6,256 bases of DNA from Bacteroidales bacterium (GTDB taxonomy: Bacteria; Bacteroidota; Bacteroidia; Bacteroidales; JAAUTT01), in the NCBI GenBank assembly GCA_012031335.1, contig JAAUTT010000284.1:1-6256 (forward strand), read 5' to 3'. Below are positions 1-6,256 of the stretch, one piece after another; the stretch's first letter is position 1; every line of letters begins with the position of its first letter. The notes below the pieces were generated by a model. It ran no database searches, had not been told where the DNA came from, and saw only the letters and a list, made by a program, of their open reading frames with translations. The position numbers and the translations under genes were made by a program.

Positions 1-2
1 AT

Positions 3-1115
3 CACGGAGTGGAGTTGCTGGACGTGTATCTCGGCCCGTCCGGTGTCCTGACCGGCTCAGCCCGGCTGGCTCAGGAAGCCAAGGACCAGGCGGAGGAAGC
101 TCCGCCGACCCAGCGGGACGTCCAGCGCCAGCAAACAGAGGCTCAAGCCAAGCGCAAGGCATTGGACGCGCAGTTCGATTTCTCCGAAATCGTTGGCGAA
201 CACCCCGATCTGTTGAAGGTGCTGTCCACCGTGGGACGGGTCGCCGGAACGCGTGCGCCAGTCTTGATCCTGGGTGAAAGTGGCACTGGCAAGGAGCTGA
301 TTGCCGACGCGATCCACCGCAACAGTCCGCGCGCTGGCAAGGCTGCGGTAAAGATCAACATGGGCGCGATCACTTCCACGCTGTTCGAGAGCGAGATGTT
401 CGGCCATGTGCGCGGCTCGTTCACCGATGCCAAGGTCGACCGCAAAGGACATGTCGCCAGCGCCCATGGCAGCACGCTGTTCCTGGACGAGATTGGTGAA
501 CTCAATCGTGCCGACCAGGTGAAGCTGCTGCGTGTGCTGCAGGAGAAAGAGTTTGAACGATTAGGAAGTAATAAGGTGCAAAAATGCGATGTGCGGCTTA
601 TTGCTGCAACAAATCGTAAGTTGGATGAAGAAATTGAAAAGGGAAAATTCAGAAGTGATCTCTATTACAGGCTAAATGTTCTGCCGATATATATTCCTCC
701 TTTACGCGACCGTCAGGAAGATATTCCCCTGCTTGTACAAGTATTTATCGAACAATTCAACCGGAAATCAGGGAAAAATATCCAATCCATTTCCAAGGCA
801 ACGCTTGATAAACTCATGAACTATCATTGGCCGGGGAATGTACGCGAACTCGAAAATATAATAGAACGGGCACATGTATTAAGTACAGGTTCCAAGCTCG
901 ATATCGGCAATTGGTTTAAACCGGCTTCCGATATTCAATCCTCTCAGGATGAACTGCTGTCGATGGACGATAATGAAAAAGCGCACATACTAAGAGTGAT
1001 AAAACTCACCCGGTGGAAAATACGTGGCGAAAATGGTGCAGCCGAAATTTTGAAGATCAACCCATCTACCCTGGAGTCGAGAATGAAAAAACTTGGCATT
1101 GAACGACCCGTATAA
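3..1115 (+). CDS. Sigma-54-type AAA+ transcriptional activator with KaiC-like N-terminal tail (5' partial, probably chimeric)
   Basis: Enhancer-binding-protein type activator, which would use ATP hydrolysis to remodel sigma-54 RNA polymerase. The frame is open to the left edge, so the true start lies outside; the GTG at 9 probably encodes an internal Val. Numbering from that GTG: residues 1-55 (DVYLGPSGVLTGSARLAQEA, then a charged Gln/Arg-rich helix) resemble the C-terminal end of KaiC-like ATPases. Residues 57-290 are the AAA+ domain: Walker A GESGTGKE (89-96), GSFTDA (136-141, a variant of the GAFTGA loop that contacts sigma-54), Walker B TLFLDEIGEL (156-165), sensor I around AATN (199-202), arginines in FRSDLYYRLN (214-223), and sensor II WPGNVREL (274-281). 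Residues about 336-366 form a Fis/FhlA-like HTH (GAAEILKINPSTLESRMKKL). No receiver domain is visible. GC content drops sharply near codon 178, so the halves probably have different origins. The AAA+ and HTH calls are firm; the integrity of the gene is doubtful. Confidence 0.85.
   Translation, partial: HGVELLDVYLGPSGVLTGSARLAQEAKDQAEEAPPTQRDVQRQQTEAQAKRKALDAQFDFSEIVGEHPDLLKVLSTVGRVAGTRAPVLILGESGTGKELIADAIHRNSPRAGKAAVKINMGAITSTLFESEMFGHVRGSFTDAKVDRKGHVASAHGSTLFLDEIGELNRADQVKLLRVLQEKEFERLGSNKVQKCDVRLIAATNRKLDEEIEKGKFRSDLYYRLNVLPIYIPPLRDRQEDIPLLVQVFIEQFNRKSGKNIQSISKATLDKLMNYHWPGNVRELENIIERAHVLSTGSKLDIGNWFKPASDIQSSQDELLSMDDNEKAHILRVIKLTRWKIRGENGAAEILKINPSTLESRMKKLGIERPV
536..560. other. Abrupt composition break (probable chimera junction)
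   Basis: By hand count, bases 61-120 are about 73% GC, 241-360 about 62% and 481-540 about 58%, while 541-600 are about 38% and 601-660 about 35%. Codon choice changes at the same place, from CTG/GTG/GGC-rich to TTA/GGA/AAA-rich. The switch lies in the highly conserved LLRVLQEKEFERLG stretch after Walker B, where unrelated AAA+ activators share sequence and where homologous recombination or mis-assembly would be easiest. The reading frame is kept across it. The exact base cannot be fixed by eye. Confidence 0.75.
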
Positions 1116-1339
1116 AGTAATCCCAATGAATTTGATTTTTTAATTCGTCAGTTTATTTATAATACTTTGCTTTTGAAGGTCTTCAAATTAAACAATTCCG
1201 TGCAGCTTTTACGGCTTCTTTTTATATAGAAAATAGCTTATACCTATTCCATTCAATACTTTACAAAAGGCTCTGAAGTAAAAAAGAATTAAAAGTTTTT
1301 CAAAAAGGCGGAAAAGTCAATTCAACCATTGAAGGAAAA
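1116..1339. other. AT-rich spacer between convergent genes
   Basis: This stretch separates the plus-strand activator from the minus-strand antiporter, so both genes end into it. It is strongly AT-rich, with several A and T runs. I see no gene and no convincing terminator. The best hairpin, CCGT/ACGG at about 1199-1215, has only four base pairs although it is followed by T-rich sequence. Confidence 0.6.
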
Positions 1340-2530
1340 TTAAGTTTCCACTTCCAATTTTTTTTCTGGTTTGCTAAAGAAAACACTTCCAAAGGTCATC
1401 ATTAAGATGGTAATAAAAATTACCTGAGTAATTAACCCTTTATTTATAAACGGCAAAGATATTCCAACCGGGATGCTTAGGAACAGCAGAATTGTTATCA
1501 GTCCTCTTGGAGCAAAGTAAAGCAGAGGGTTTAAGGATTTCTTTAAAACAATTATAAAATATAAGGCTCTGATAATAAAAATGGTAGCGGAAACCACCAA
1601 TGCAATTAAGAGATTTCCAATATCCAGCAAATCAGCAACACTTGTGTAATAACCGAATGTAATAAAGAAGAATGAACGAATTACAAATGTTAGCTCGTAG
1701 GTAATATTTTTGAATAATTGTAACTCTTTTTTAAACTCATCGAAATCGATAATTTTTAAAGAATATTTGTTTTTTAAAAAACTGCTATTATTCATAATCA
1801 ATCCAAAAACGAGAACAACCAGCAGGGAAGGCATGTGAACCATTTTAGCCAATGCATATACCAGTATTACCATTGCAGTAATTATCACATGTTTTACATG
1901 GTGGTTTATTTTGTGTAATATATATGCTAAAATTATACTAAATACGATTGAGCCAATAATGGTTAATAACAGGTCTGAAACAAAACCCAGTATCCCATTG
2001 CCTAAGGAAGAATAATTAAAAAGTATAAAATCGAAAGCCAAAATTCCTACAATGTCAGAAAAGGAGCTTTCGTAAGTAACAAACTCTTTATCGTTTCTAC
2101 TCAACCTGGCGGCAGATGGAATAGCTACGGCACTGCTAATTATTCCCAAAGGAATGGTATTTATAAGCGCTGTTCTTGAAGGGATACCATAAAAATTTAC
2201 AAGGATATAGGTAAATATTATTTCAAATATAACAAACAGCATAATTGCTGAAGTAATTGAACTACCGATCAGTAGTCCTTTTTTTCTGCTGATAGTTAAG
2301 TCCAAACTACCTTCCAAAACAATCAGGATTAATCCCAAGGTTCCCATAATTGGTAATAGGCTTGAAAAATCTGGAATTTTAATGTTTAAATATTCCAGCA
2401 AATAGTTGGCAGCCATTCCTGTAACAACCAGCAGGATAACACCCGGGATCTTTGTAAACTTACCGGTTAGCTCGAATATGTATGAAATTAAAACAATTAC
2501 ACAAAGCGCGATAATTAAAAAGTAGGTCAT
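1340..2530 (-). CDS. CPA-type cation:proton antiporter (Na+/H+ or K+/H+)
   Basis: Integral inner-membrane antiporter of 396 residues, almost entirely hydrophobic helices with short loops, as expected for the Na+/H+ exchanger (CPA, NhaP/Kef-like) fold. Visible landmarks are an early GLILIVLEGSLDL stretch (66-78), which matches the helix with the conserved 'FxxGL/E' region; IISSAVAIPSA (130-140), corresponding to the unwound helix that reads ISATDPVAV in NhaP proteins; YESSFSDIVGI (153-163), holding the ion-binding Asp159 preceded by Ser158 rather than the usual Asn or Asp; and APRGLIT (340-346), with the conserved Arg342. There is no C-terminal RCK/TrkA domain; the protein ends soon after the last helix. 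The ATG at 2530 lies 20 bases after the trkA-like stop on the same strand, so co-transcription with the K+ genes is likely. No Shine-Dalgarno site is seen. Ion preference cannot be read from the sequence; the neighbours make K+ or Na+ equally reasonable. Confidence 0.88.
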   Translation of the reverse strand: MTYFLIIALCVIVLISYIFELTGKFTKIPGVILLVVTGMAANYLLEYLNIKIPDFSSLLPIMGTLGLILIVLEGSLDLTISRKKGLLIGSSITSAIMLFVIFEIIFTYILVNFYGIPSRTALINTIPLGIISSAVAIPSAARLSRNDKEFVTYESSFSDIVGILAFDFILFNYSSLGNGILGFVSDLLLTIIGSIVFSIILAYILHKINHHVKHVIITAMVILVYALAKMVHMPSLLVVLVFGLIMNNSSFLKNKYSLKIIDFDEFKKELQLFKNITYELTFVIRSFFFITFGYYTSVADLLDIGNLLIALVVSATIFIIRALYFIIVLKKSLNPLLYFAPRGLITILLFLSIPVGISLPFINKGLITQVIFITILMMTFGSVFFSKPEKKLEVET

Positions 2531-2550
2531 GGGTTAATCAATAATTTGTT

Positions 2551-3213
2551 TTATCCTTGAATTTCACCAATAAGGATTAATCTGTCATTTTCACGTAAGG
2601 GTCTGTAGCGGTCGCATGTTTTATCAATCTGGAAATCCTTTTTTAGAACTGTACTTAACCCTCGTTCCCTGGGTGCTATTTTAACGGTAACCAGTTTAAC
2701 ATCAAAACGGCTTTCAAGATTTATAGTATCAATTGTGTGACCGACATATTTAGAAGGAACTACAATTTCGGCGATAATATAGTCATCGTTTAAAGGAAGA
2801 ATGCTCACGGCATTTTTTACCATCAAAAGAGACGATACAATAGTTGCTGTGTCTTCTTCCGGATGGACAATTTCTTCAATACCCAGTTCTGAAAGGATAT
2901 TTTGATGTCGAGGGTTGATAGCTCTTCCGATCAATCGCTTGACATTTAATTTTTTTAACATAAACAAGGTTAAAACCGAGGAGCCAATATCTTCTCCGAT
3001 TGCCACAATTATACCATCCATATCTGAGATTGGCAAAGACTCTATTGCTTTTTGGCTTGTACTGTCCATAACCAATACTTTTGCCATCCGGTCCTTAAGT
3101 TCCTCTACTCTTTCCTGTCGGTTGTCAATTCCAATAACTTCATGGCCTAACGAAGTAAGTTTAGTTGCCAAAGAAGTTCCAAAATATCCTAATCCAATTA
3201 CTATATATTTCAT
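2551..3213 (-). CDS. trkA: TrkA/KtrA-type RCK regulatory subunit of K+ uptake system
   Basis: Cytoplasmic gating subunit of 220 residues that would assemble as a nucleotide-binding ring under the TrkH/KtrB pore. The N-terminal RCK (TrkA-N) Rossmann domain covers about residues 1-120. It starts directly with the dinucleotide motif GLGYFG (7-12, GxGxxG) and has an acidic residue at the end of the second strand (Asp30 in IGIDNR), the usual ribose contact for NAD(H)-type ligands. The stretch around 113-123 (EEIVHPEEDTA) matches the conserved 'VxxPE' segment of KtrA proteins. A TrkA-C domain follows from about 140 to the end (PSKYVGHTI ... LRENDRLILIG). At 220 residues it is the single-RCK, KtrA-sized form, not the double-length E. 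coli TrkA. It lies 144 bases downstream of the trkH-like gene and 20 bases upstream of the antiporter, all on one strand. The frame is intact, unlike its channel partner. Confidence 0.93.
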   Translation of the reverse strand: MKYIVIGLGYFGTSLATKLTSLGHEVIGIDNRQERVEELKDRMAKVLVMDSTSQKAIESLPISDMDGIIVAIGEDIGSSVLTLFMLKKLNVKRLIGRAINPRHQNILSELGIEEIVHPEEDTATIVSSLLMVKNAVSILPLNDDYIIAEIVVPSKYVGHTIDTINLESRFDVKLVTVKIAPRERGLSTVLKKDFQIDKTCDRYRPLRENDRLILIGEIQG

Positions 3214-3357
3214 TTTTCTGTTTTAGTAAAGCTATGGTTCCGCTGCGTAACTTATCTCCACTTATCCGGTTTTTGGAATCTTCCAGTTTTATAATCCGAC
3301 AGGTCGTAAATAAAGGATATCAGTCCCTTCGTCTTTTTACTCCGGGCTCACATTCTA

Positions 3358-5172
3358 CTAATTTATTGTCAGGTTTTCGACTGGCATTCGGTAATAATTG
3401 TTTTTTTTAACCGGCAATAGTCCGGTTAAAATTAATAATGGTCCAATCCGGCCTACATACATAAGTAAAATTAATACAATTTTGCTGTTGTTGCTCAAAC
3501 TTGCTGTATTTACAATACTTAACCCAACTGTTGAAAATGCCGAAATGCTTTCGAACAATAACCCGATAGGACTCCGTTCCGGGTCAAATATCAATAATAA
3601 AACAGTTGAACAAAATATGATTATTATCGAAAATGTAATTATTGCAAGTACTTTTAAAATGGTTGGCAGCCCAAGTTCACGATTTCTTATCTCAATATGT
3701 TTTTGTCCTCTGCAAAAGCCAATAGCAATTTTGAGTGCTAAAGCAAAAGTAGTGGTTTTAATCCCTCCACCTGTTGACCCGGGTGATGCCCCTACCCCAC
3801 ATCAGAAAAAGCATCACAAAAACAATTGGGTATCCCCATAAACTAATATCAATGATATTAAACCCTGCGGTCCTCGCATTTGCACTGCAAAAATGCTGTT
3901 ACAAATTGCTGAGAGGTACTCAAACCAGCTAAACTGCTATTTTTCTCCAATAAAAAATAGCATATAGTTCCCAAAAAAAGAAGCAAAATGGTTGTGCGCA
4001 GAGCAAGACTTTGACCAACAAAAAATGGAAAACTGCTTTATATTTTTTTTGCTTCTTGTTAATCTAAGCACCAGATTTAGTCCTTTGTCCTTTGTTCTGC
4101 TATAAAAGTAAAATAATACAGGAAATCCAATACCTCCCAAAATAACAAGAAAACTAATAATCAATTGCAAGAAAGTATTGTGCATAATTGTTGAGTTTGC
4201 CAATCCGTCCGGAAAAATAGAAAACCCAGCATTGCAGAAGGCTGAAACAGCGTGAAAAGCCGAAAAAAATAATTTATCGTTCTGAATTTCTCCTAAAGAA
4301 TAATATATCAGTAGTGTTCCGACAGCCTCCAGCATTATAGTGAGTAAGATTATTTTCGCCAAGAGTTTAAACATATCACTTAGTTTCTCCCGGAAAGATA
4401 TCTTTAAGTAACAATTTTTCTTTTATCGAGGTACAGAACCTGAAAAGTAATATATCCCAAAAATCCTGTAAATGCCATAATGCCCAAACCTCCAACTTGT
4501 ATGAGTACCATAAGAATGGATTTTCCTAAGGAGTAAAAACGGTTGCCGTATCTACAACAATTAAACCTGTAACACAAACGGCACTTACTGAAGTGAATAG
4601 AGCTTCCAGAAATGATAAAGGCTGTATTGTTGCATTTGGAAGCATTAACAATCCACTACCAATAGCAATTATTAATAAAAAACTAATTGCAAAAATAATG
4701 GAAGGAGAAAGATTCAATTTGTTGAAGAAATCAGAAAGGTGATATACCTCAGTAATAATTATCAGGAATGAACAAAATATTATGCTTTTGTTGGAAAGCA
4801 AAAATGGGATACTTGCATAATTATCAAAAATATTACCATTGAATCTCATTAAAATTATAATGAATATACCTATAAGAATCAAGATATTAATTAAGAAAAT
4901 GTCCCAGTTCTTATACTTGATCTTTGTAAATTCTAACAGAACTTTACTCGAAAACAGCACAATAAGCAAATATCCAAAGCTTTTCTCTGTTGCCAATCCG
5001 TATTTACTAAATCCAACACTAAAAATTAACAAGCTAAAAAAGAGAATTGTTGAAATAGAAAAAATGAAAAGAGAAAAGGAATTTATGATTCTTTTGCAAG
5101 GCTATAAAAATCAAAAACCTGGAATATCTTTCTAAAAATCCGCTCTCTTAATTTAAATGACTTCAGTCTCAT
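3358..5172 (-). pseudogene. trkH: TrkH/KtrB-type K+ channel subunit, full length but with multiple frameshifts
   Basis: Pore-forming subunit of a Trk/Ktr potassium uptake system. Joined across frames, it runs from ATG 5172 (MRLKSFKLRER...) to TAG 3358 (...VENLTIN), about 605 residues, a normal length for this type. All four selectivity-filter loops survive: VCVTGL (about 4562-4576), CNAGFS (about 4219-4236), NARTAGFN (3857-3880) and SPGSTGGGIKTTT (about 3748-3788). The hydrophobic helices between them are also preserved. The frame changes near 5092-5095, 4525-4531, 4443-4446, 4425-4430, 4384-4386, 4029-4032, 3882-3889 and 3795-3798. Most sites lie in or next to runs of 2-4 identical bases and fit single-base losses or gains. 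As given, no piece spans all four filter loops, so the gene would not yield a channel. No upstream start other than 5172 exists before the in-frame stop at 5212-5214. Sequencing or assembly error is as likely as real decay, because the protein reads cleanly between the breaks. Confidence 0.88.
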
Positions 5173-5209
5173 AATCCAGATAAAATATACAATACAAAAA
5201 GGGTAATTC

Positions 5210-5226
5210 TTCTAACCTATTCTAAC
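5210..5226. repeat. Direct repeat TTCTAAC-N3-TTCTAAC, 10-bp period
   Basis: Two identical heptamers at 5210-5216 and 5220-5226, exactly 10 bp apart and so on the same face of the helix. On the trkH strand they read GTTAGAA-tag-GTTAGAA, about 38-54 bases upstream of the trkH ATG. Tandem half-sites with this spacing are typical for response regulators and similar activators. A regulatory role here is an inference from spacing and position. Confidence 0.35.
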
Positions 5227-5300
5227 GAAATTAGAGAAACCTAAAGTTAACCCAGGTGGCGCACATTCAAAATTTATTTAATAAAAAAATGATAGAAAGC

Positions 5301-5335
5301 CTGGAATATAATTTTAAGAAGGTATAAAATTCCAG
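5301..5335. repeat. Spaced inverted repeat CTGGAAT / ATTCCAG
   Basis: A perfect 7-bp inverted repeat (5301-5307 and 5329-5335) around a 21-base AT-rich spacer. It could form a weak hairpin or be a wide operator. There is no T-run placing it as a terminator of either neighbour, and both neighbouring genes point away from it. Confidence 0.3.
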
Positions 5336-5412
5336 AATTTTTATTCATAGCTTCCAACGTAATGAAATTGTTAAGGTTAAGGTTTCTCCCATATATAAAC
5401 CGGTTCAATTAA

Positions 5413-5464
5413 GTACGATATATCGTACATAAACGATATATCATATTTTAATTTCCGGAAATTA
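5413..5464. promoter_or_regulatory. Three phased palindromes, probable operator region
   Basis: GTACGATATATCGTAC (5413-5428) is a perfect 16-bp palindrome. A second, imperfect copy of its core, ACGATATATCAT (5433-5444), follows. TAATTTCCGGAAATTA (5449-5464) is another perfect 16-bp palindrome of different sequence. Their centres (5420.5, 5438.5, 5456.5) are exactly 18 bp apart. The array ends 92 bases before the sensor ATG at 5557. Such symmetry is what dimeric HTH repressors or activators bind. The regulator is not in the window and cannot be named. Confidence 0.45.
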
Positions 5465-5556
5465 TTCCCACGAAAACATCATATTTATCTACATTATAAC
5501 TACATAGCTATTTTGGCCCGAAGTGTGATATTCTTGCAGTGTTTAACCATTGTATT

Positions 5557-6256
5557 ATGAAGAATATAAAACTTAAATTATCGGCCAGGTTATTTTTGAC
5601 TTTTGTTGGAGCTGCTCTTACCATTAACCTTATCACCACCTGGGTTGTAAGTTACCGCACATCACGCTTTTTCGGAAGAAAATGCCAGGAACCTTGCGGT
5701 ATCAGTATCGCAGGAAGTTGCCCTTGAGGTAGGCGCCTATGTTCAGAAATCTATCGAAACCTGTAATACGCTTTCATCCACAATACTGGCATTAAAACAC
5801 CAGCCAAATCCTGACAGGTCTGCCTTAAAAAATATTGTTATAAAAATCCTTAACGAAAACCCCGATTACTTAGCTGTATGGGTAATGCTGGAAGCCAATG
5901 CCTTTGATGATAAGGATGCCTTATATGAAAACGACCAAACCATGGAATCGGAGGAAGGCAGAGTTAACTTTTCGTATTACAAATCGGGAAACAGTGTAAT
6001 TGTTGAACCCGGAGAAATTGAAGACTACAATGAAGATTATTACGCCATTCCCAAGAATACCGAGAAAATTACCGTATTGGAACCATACGATTATTCGTAC
6101 ACAGGAGGTACCCACGATATGGTTTTCGAAACATCGGTGGGATTCCCTATTCAGGAAAACGGAGTAGTGCAGGGGGTTGTTGGGATAGACATATTACTGG
6201 AACAGCTCAGAGATATAATTGCCAACAAAAAAATATATACAACAGGTTTTGCTTCG
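5557..6256 (+). CDS. Membrane sensor with periplasmic dCache-type domain (3' partial, one frameshift)
   Basis: N-terminal part of a signal-transduction protein, probably a chemoreceptor or sensor kinase; the output domain is beyond the right edge. The chosen ATG at 5557 gives a short basic stretch (MKNIKLKLSAR), then one transmembrane helix (about residues 12-34, LFLTFVGAALTINLITTWVV), the usual anchor. The in-frame GTG at 5539 is less likely. The frame breaks at the T-run 5668-5672: as written it stops at 5727, but dropping one T gives an open frame to the edge, 233 residues in all. That extracellular region has a long helix (SEENARNLAVSVSQEV...), then alternating strands. It ends with a typical dCache pattern: EDYYAIPK, VLEPYDYSYTGG, and GFPIQENGVVQGVVGIDILLEQL, where xPIxxxGxxxGVxGxDI is the family's closing strand pair. 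It is transcribed divergently from the K+ cluster. Ligand unknown. Confidence 0.8.

Larger units (their letters stand above)
5173..5556. other. Divergent intergenic region with symmetrical elements
   Basis: This stretch of 384 bases separates the leftward trkH-like gene from the rightward sensor. It is AT-rich and I see no gene in it. It must carry the promoters of both neighbours, but I cannot place a convincing Bacteroidota -7 (TAnnTTTG) box. It holds a 10-bp-period direct repeat near trkH, a spaced inverted repeat at 5301-5335, a short tandem TTAAGG pair at 5371-5382 and a set of three phased palindromes at 5413-5464. Confidence 0.6.

Noticed and set aside
57..505. Two overlapping minus-strand open frames of 120-136 codons
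   Set aside because: They lie antisense to the GC-rich part of the AAA+ gene, where stops are rare in all frames. They show no recognisable domain.
1196..1222. Possible terminator hairpin (CCGT/ACGG followed by Ts)
   Set aside because: The stem is only four base pairs and does not extend, too weak to call.
2915..3841. Plus-strand open frames opposite trkA and trkH (2915-3226, 3165-3410, 3398-3841)
   Set aside because: They are mirror images of the minus-strand Trk coding sequence, with no motif of their own. The minus-strand frames match known family signatures.
4839..5135. Plus-strand open frame of 98 codons
   Set aside because: It is Lys/Ile/Asn-rich, a low-complexity product of AT-rich antisense DNA over the trkH N-terminal region.
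5118..5310. Shared 10-mer CCTGGAATAT at 5118-5127 and 5300-5309
   Set aside because: One copy is inside trkH coding sequence and there is no further similarity around either copy, so it is probably coincidence.
5371..5382. Tandem TTAAGG TTAAGG
   Set aside because: Only two short copies in AT-rich DNA; not distinguishable from chance.
5500..5520. Possible Bacteroidota promoter box around TATTTTG upstream of the sensor
   Set aside because: The spacing is one base short of TAnnTTTG, and no TTTG -33 box sits at a suitable distance.
5921..6115. Minus-strand open frame of 64 codons
   Set aside because: It is antisense to the Cache-domain coding sequence, which is clearly the real frame.

Overview
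The window looks like a metagenome-style contig. Nearly all of it (from about base 545 to the end) is AT-rich DNA of a Bacteroidota-like bacterium: low GC, no clear Shine-Dalgarno sites, and Trk/Ktr and Cache-domain proteins that read like that phylum's. This taxonomic call rests on composition and protein flavour only. The first ~540 bases are clearly different (about 58-73% GC in lines I counted by hand, against 35-38% immediately after) and look proteobacterial.

Layout. Bases 3-1115 (+) encode one continuous open frame: a tail resembling the C-terminus of a KaiC-like ATPase, then a sigma-54-type AAA+ domain, then a Fis/FhlA-like helix-turn-helix. The composition break falls inside the AAA+ domain, so this gene is probably a chimera, natural or artefactual. 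A 224-base AT-rich spacer follows. A minus-strand potassium/cation cluster comes next, read from right to left: a TrkH/KtrB-type K+ channel subunit (5172-3358, full length but broken by about eight small frame changes), a TrkA/KtrA-type RCK regulatory subunit (3213-2551, intact) and a CPA-type cation:proton antiporter (2530-1340, intact). A 384-base divergent intergenic region (5173-5556) holds several short symmetrical sequences, including three palindromes whose centres are exactly 18 bp apart. At the right edge, on the plus strand, is the start of a membrane sensor with a periplasmic dCache-type domain (5557 to the edge), with one apparent frameshift.

How the genes fit together. TrkH/KtrB is the membrane K+ pore and TrkA/KtrA its NAD/ATP-responsive cytoplasmic gating ring. 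The antiporter exchanges Na+ or K+ for H+ and could balance K+ uptake, pH and salt. The divergent sensor has no demonstrated link to the transporters beyond sharing the intergenic region. I see no RNA genes, CRISPR arrays, insertion sequences or convincing terminators. I found no clear new system. The points most worth a second look are the mosaic first gene, the cluster of indels confined mainly to trkH, and the 18-bp-phased palindromes.
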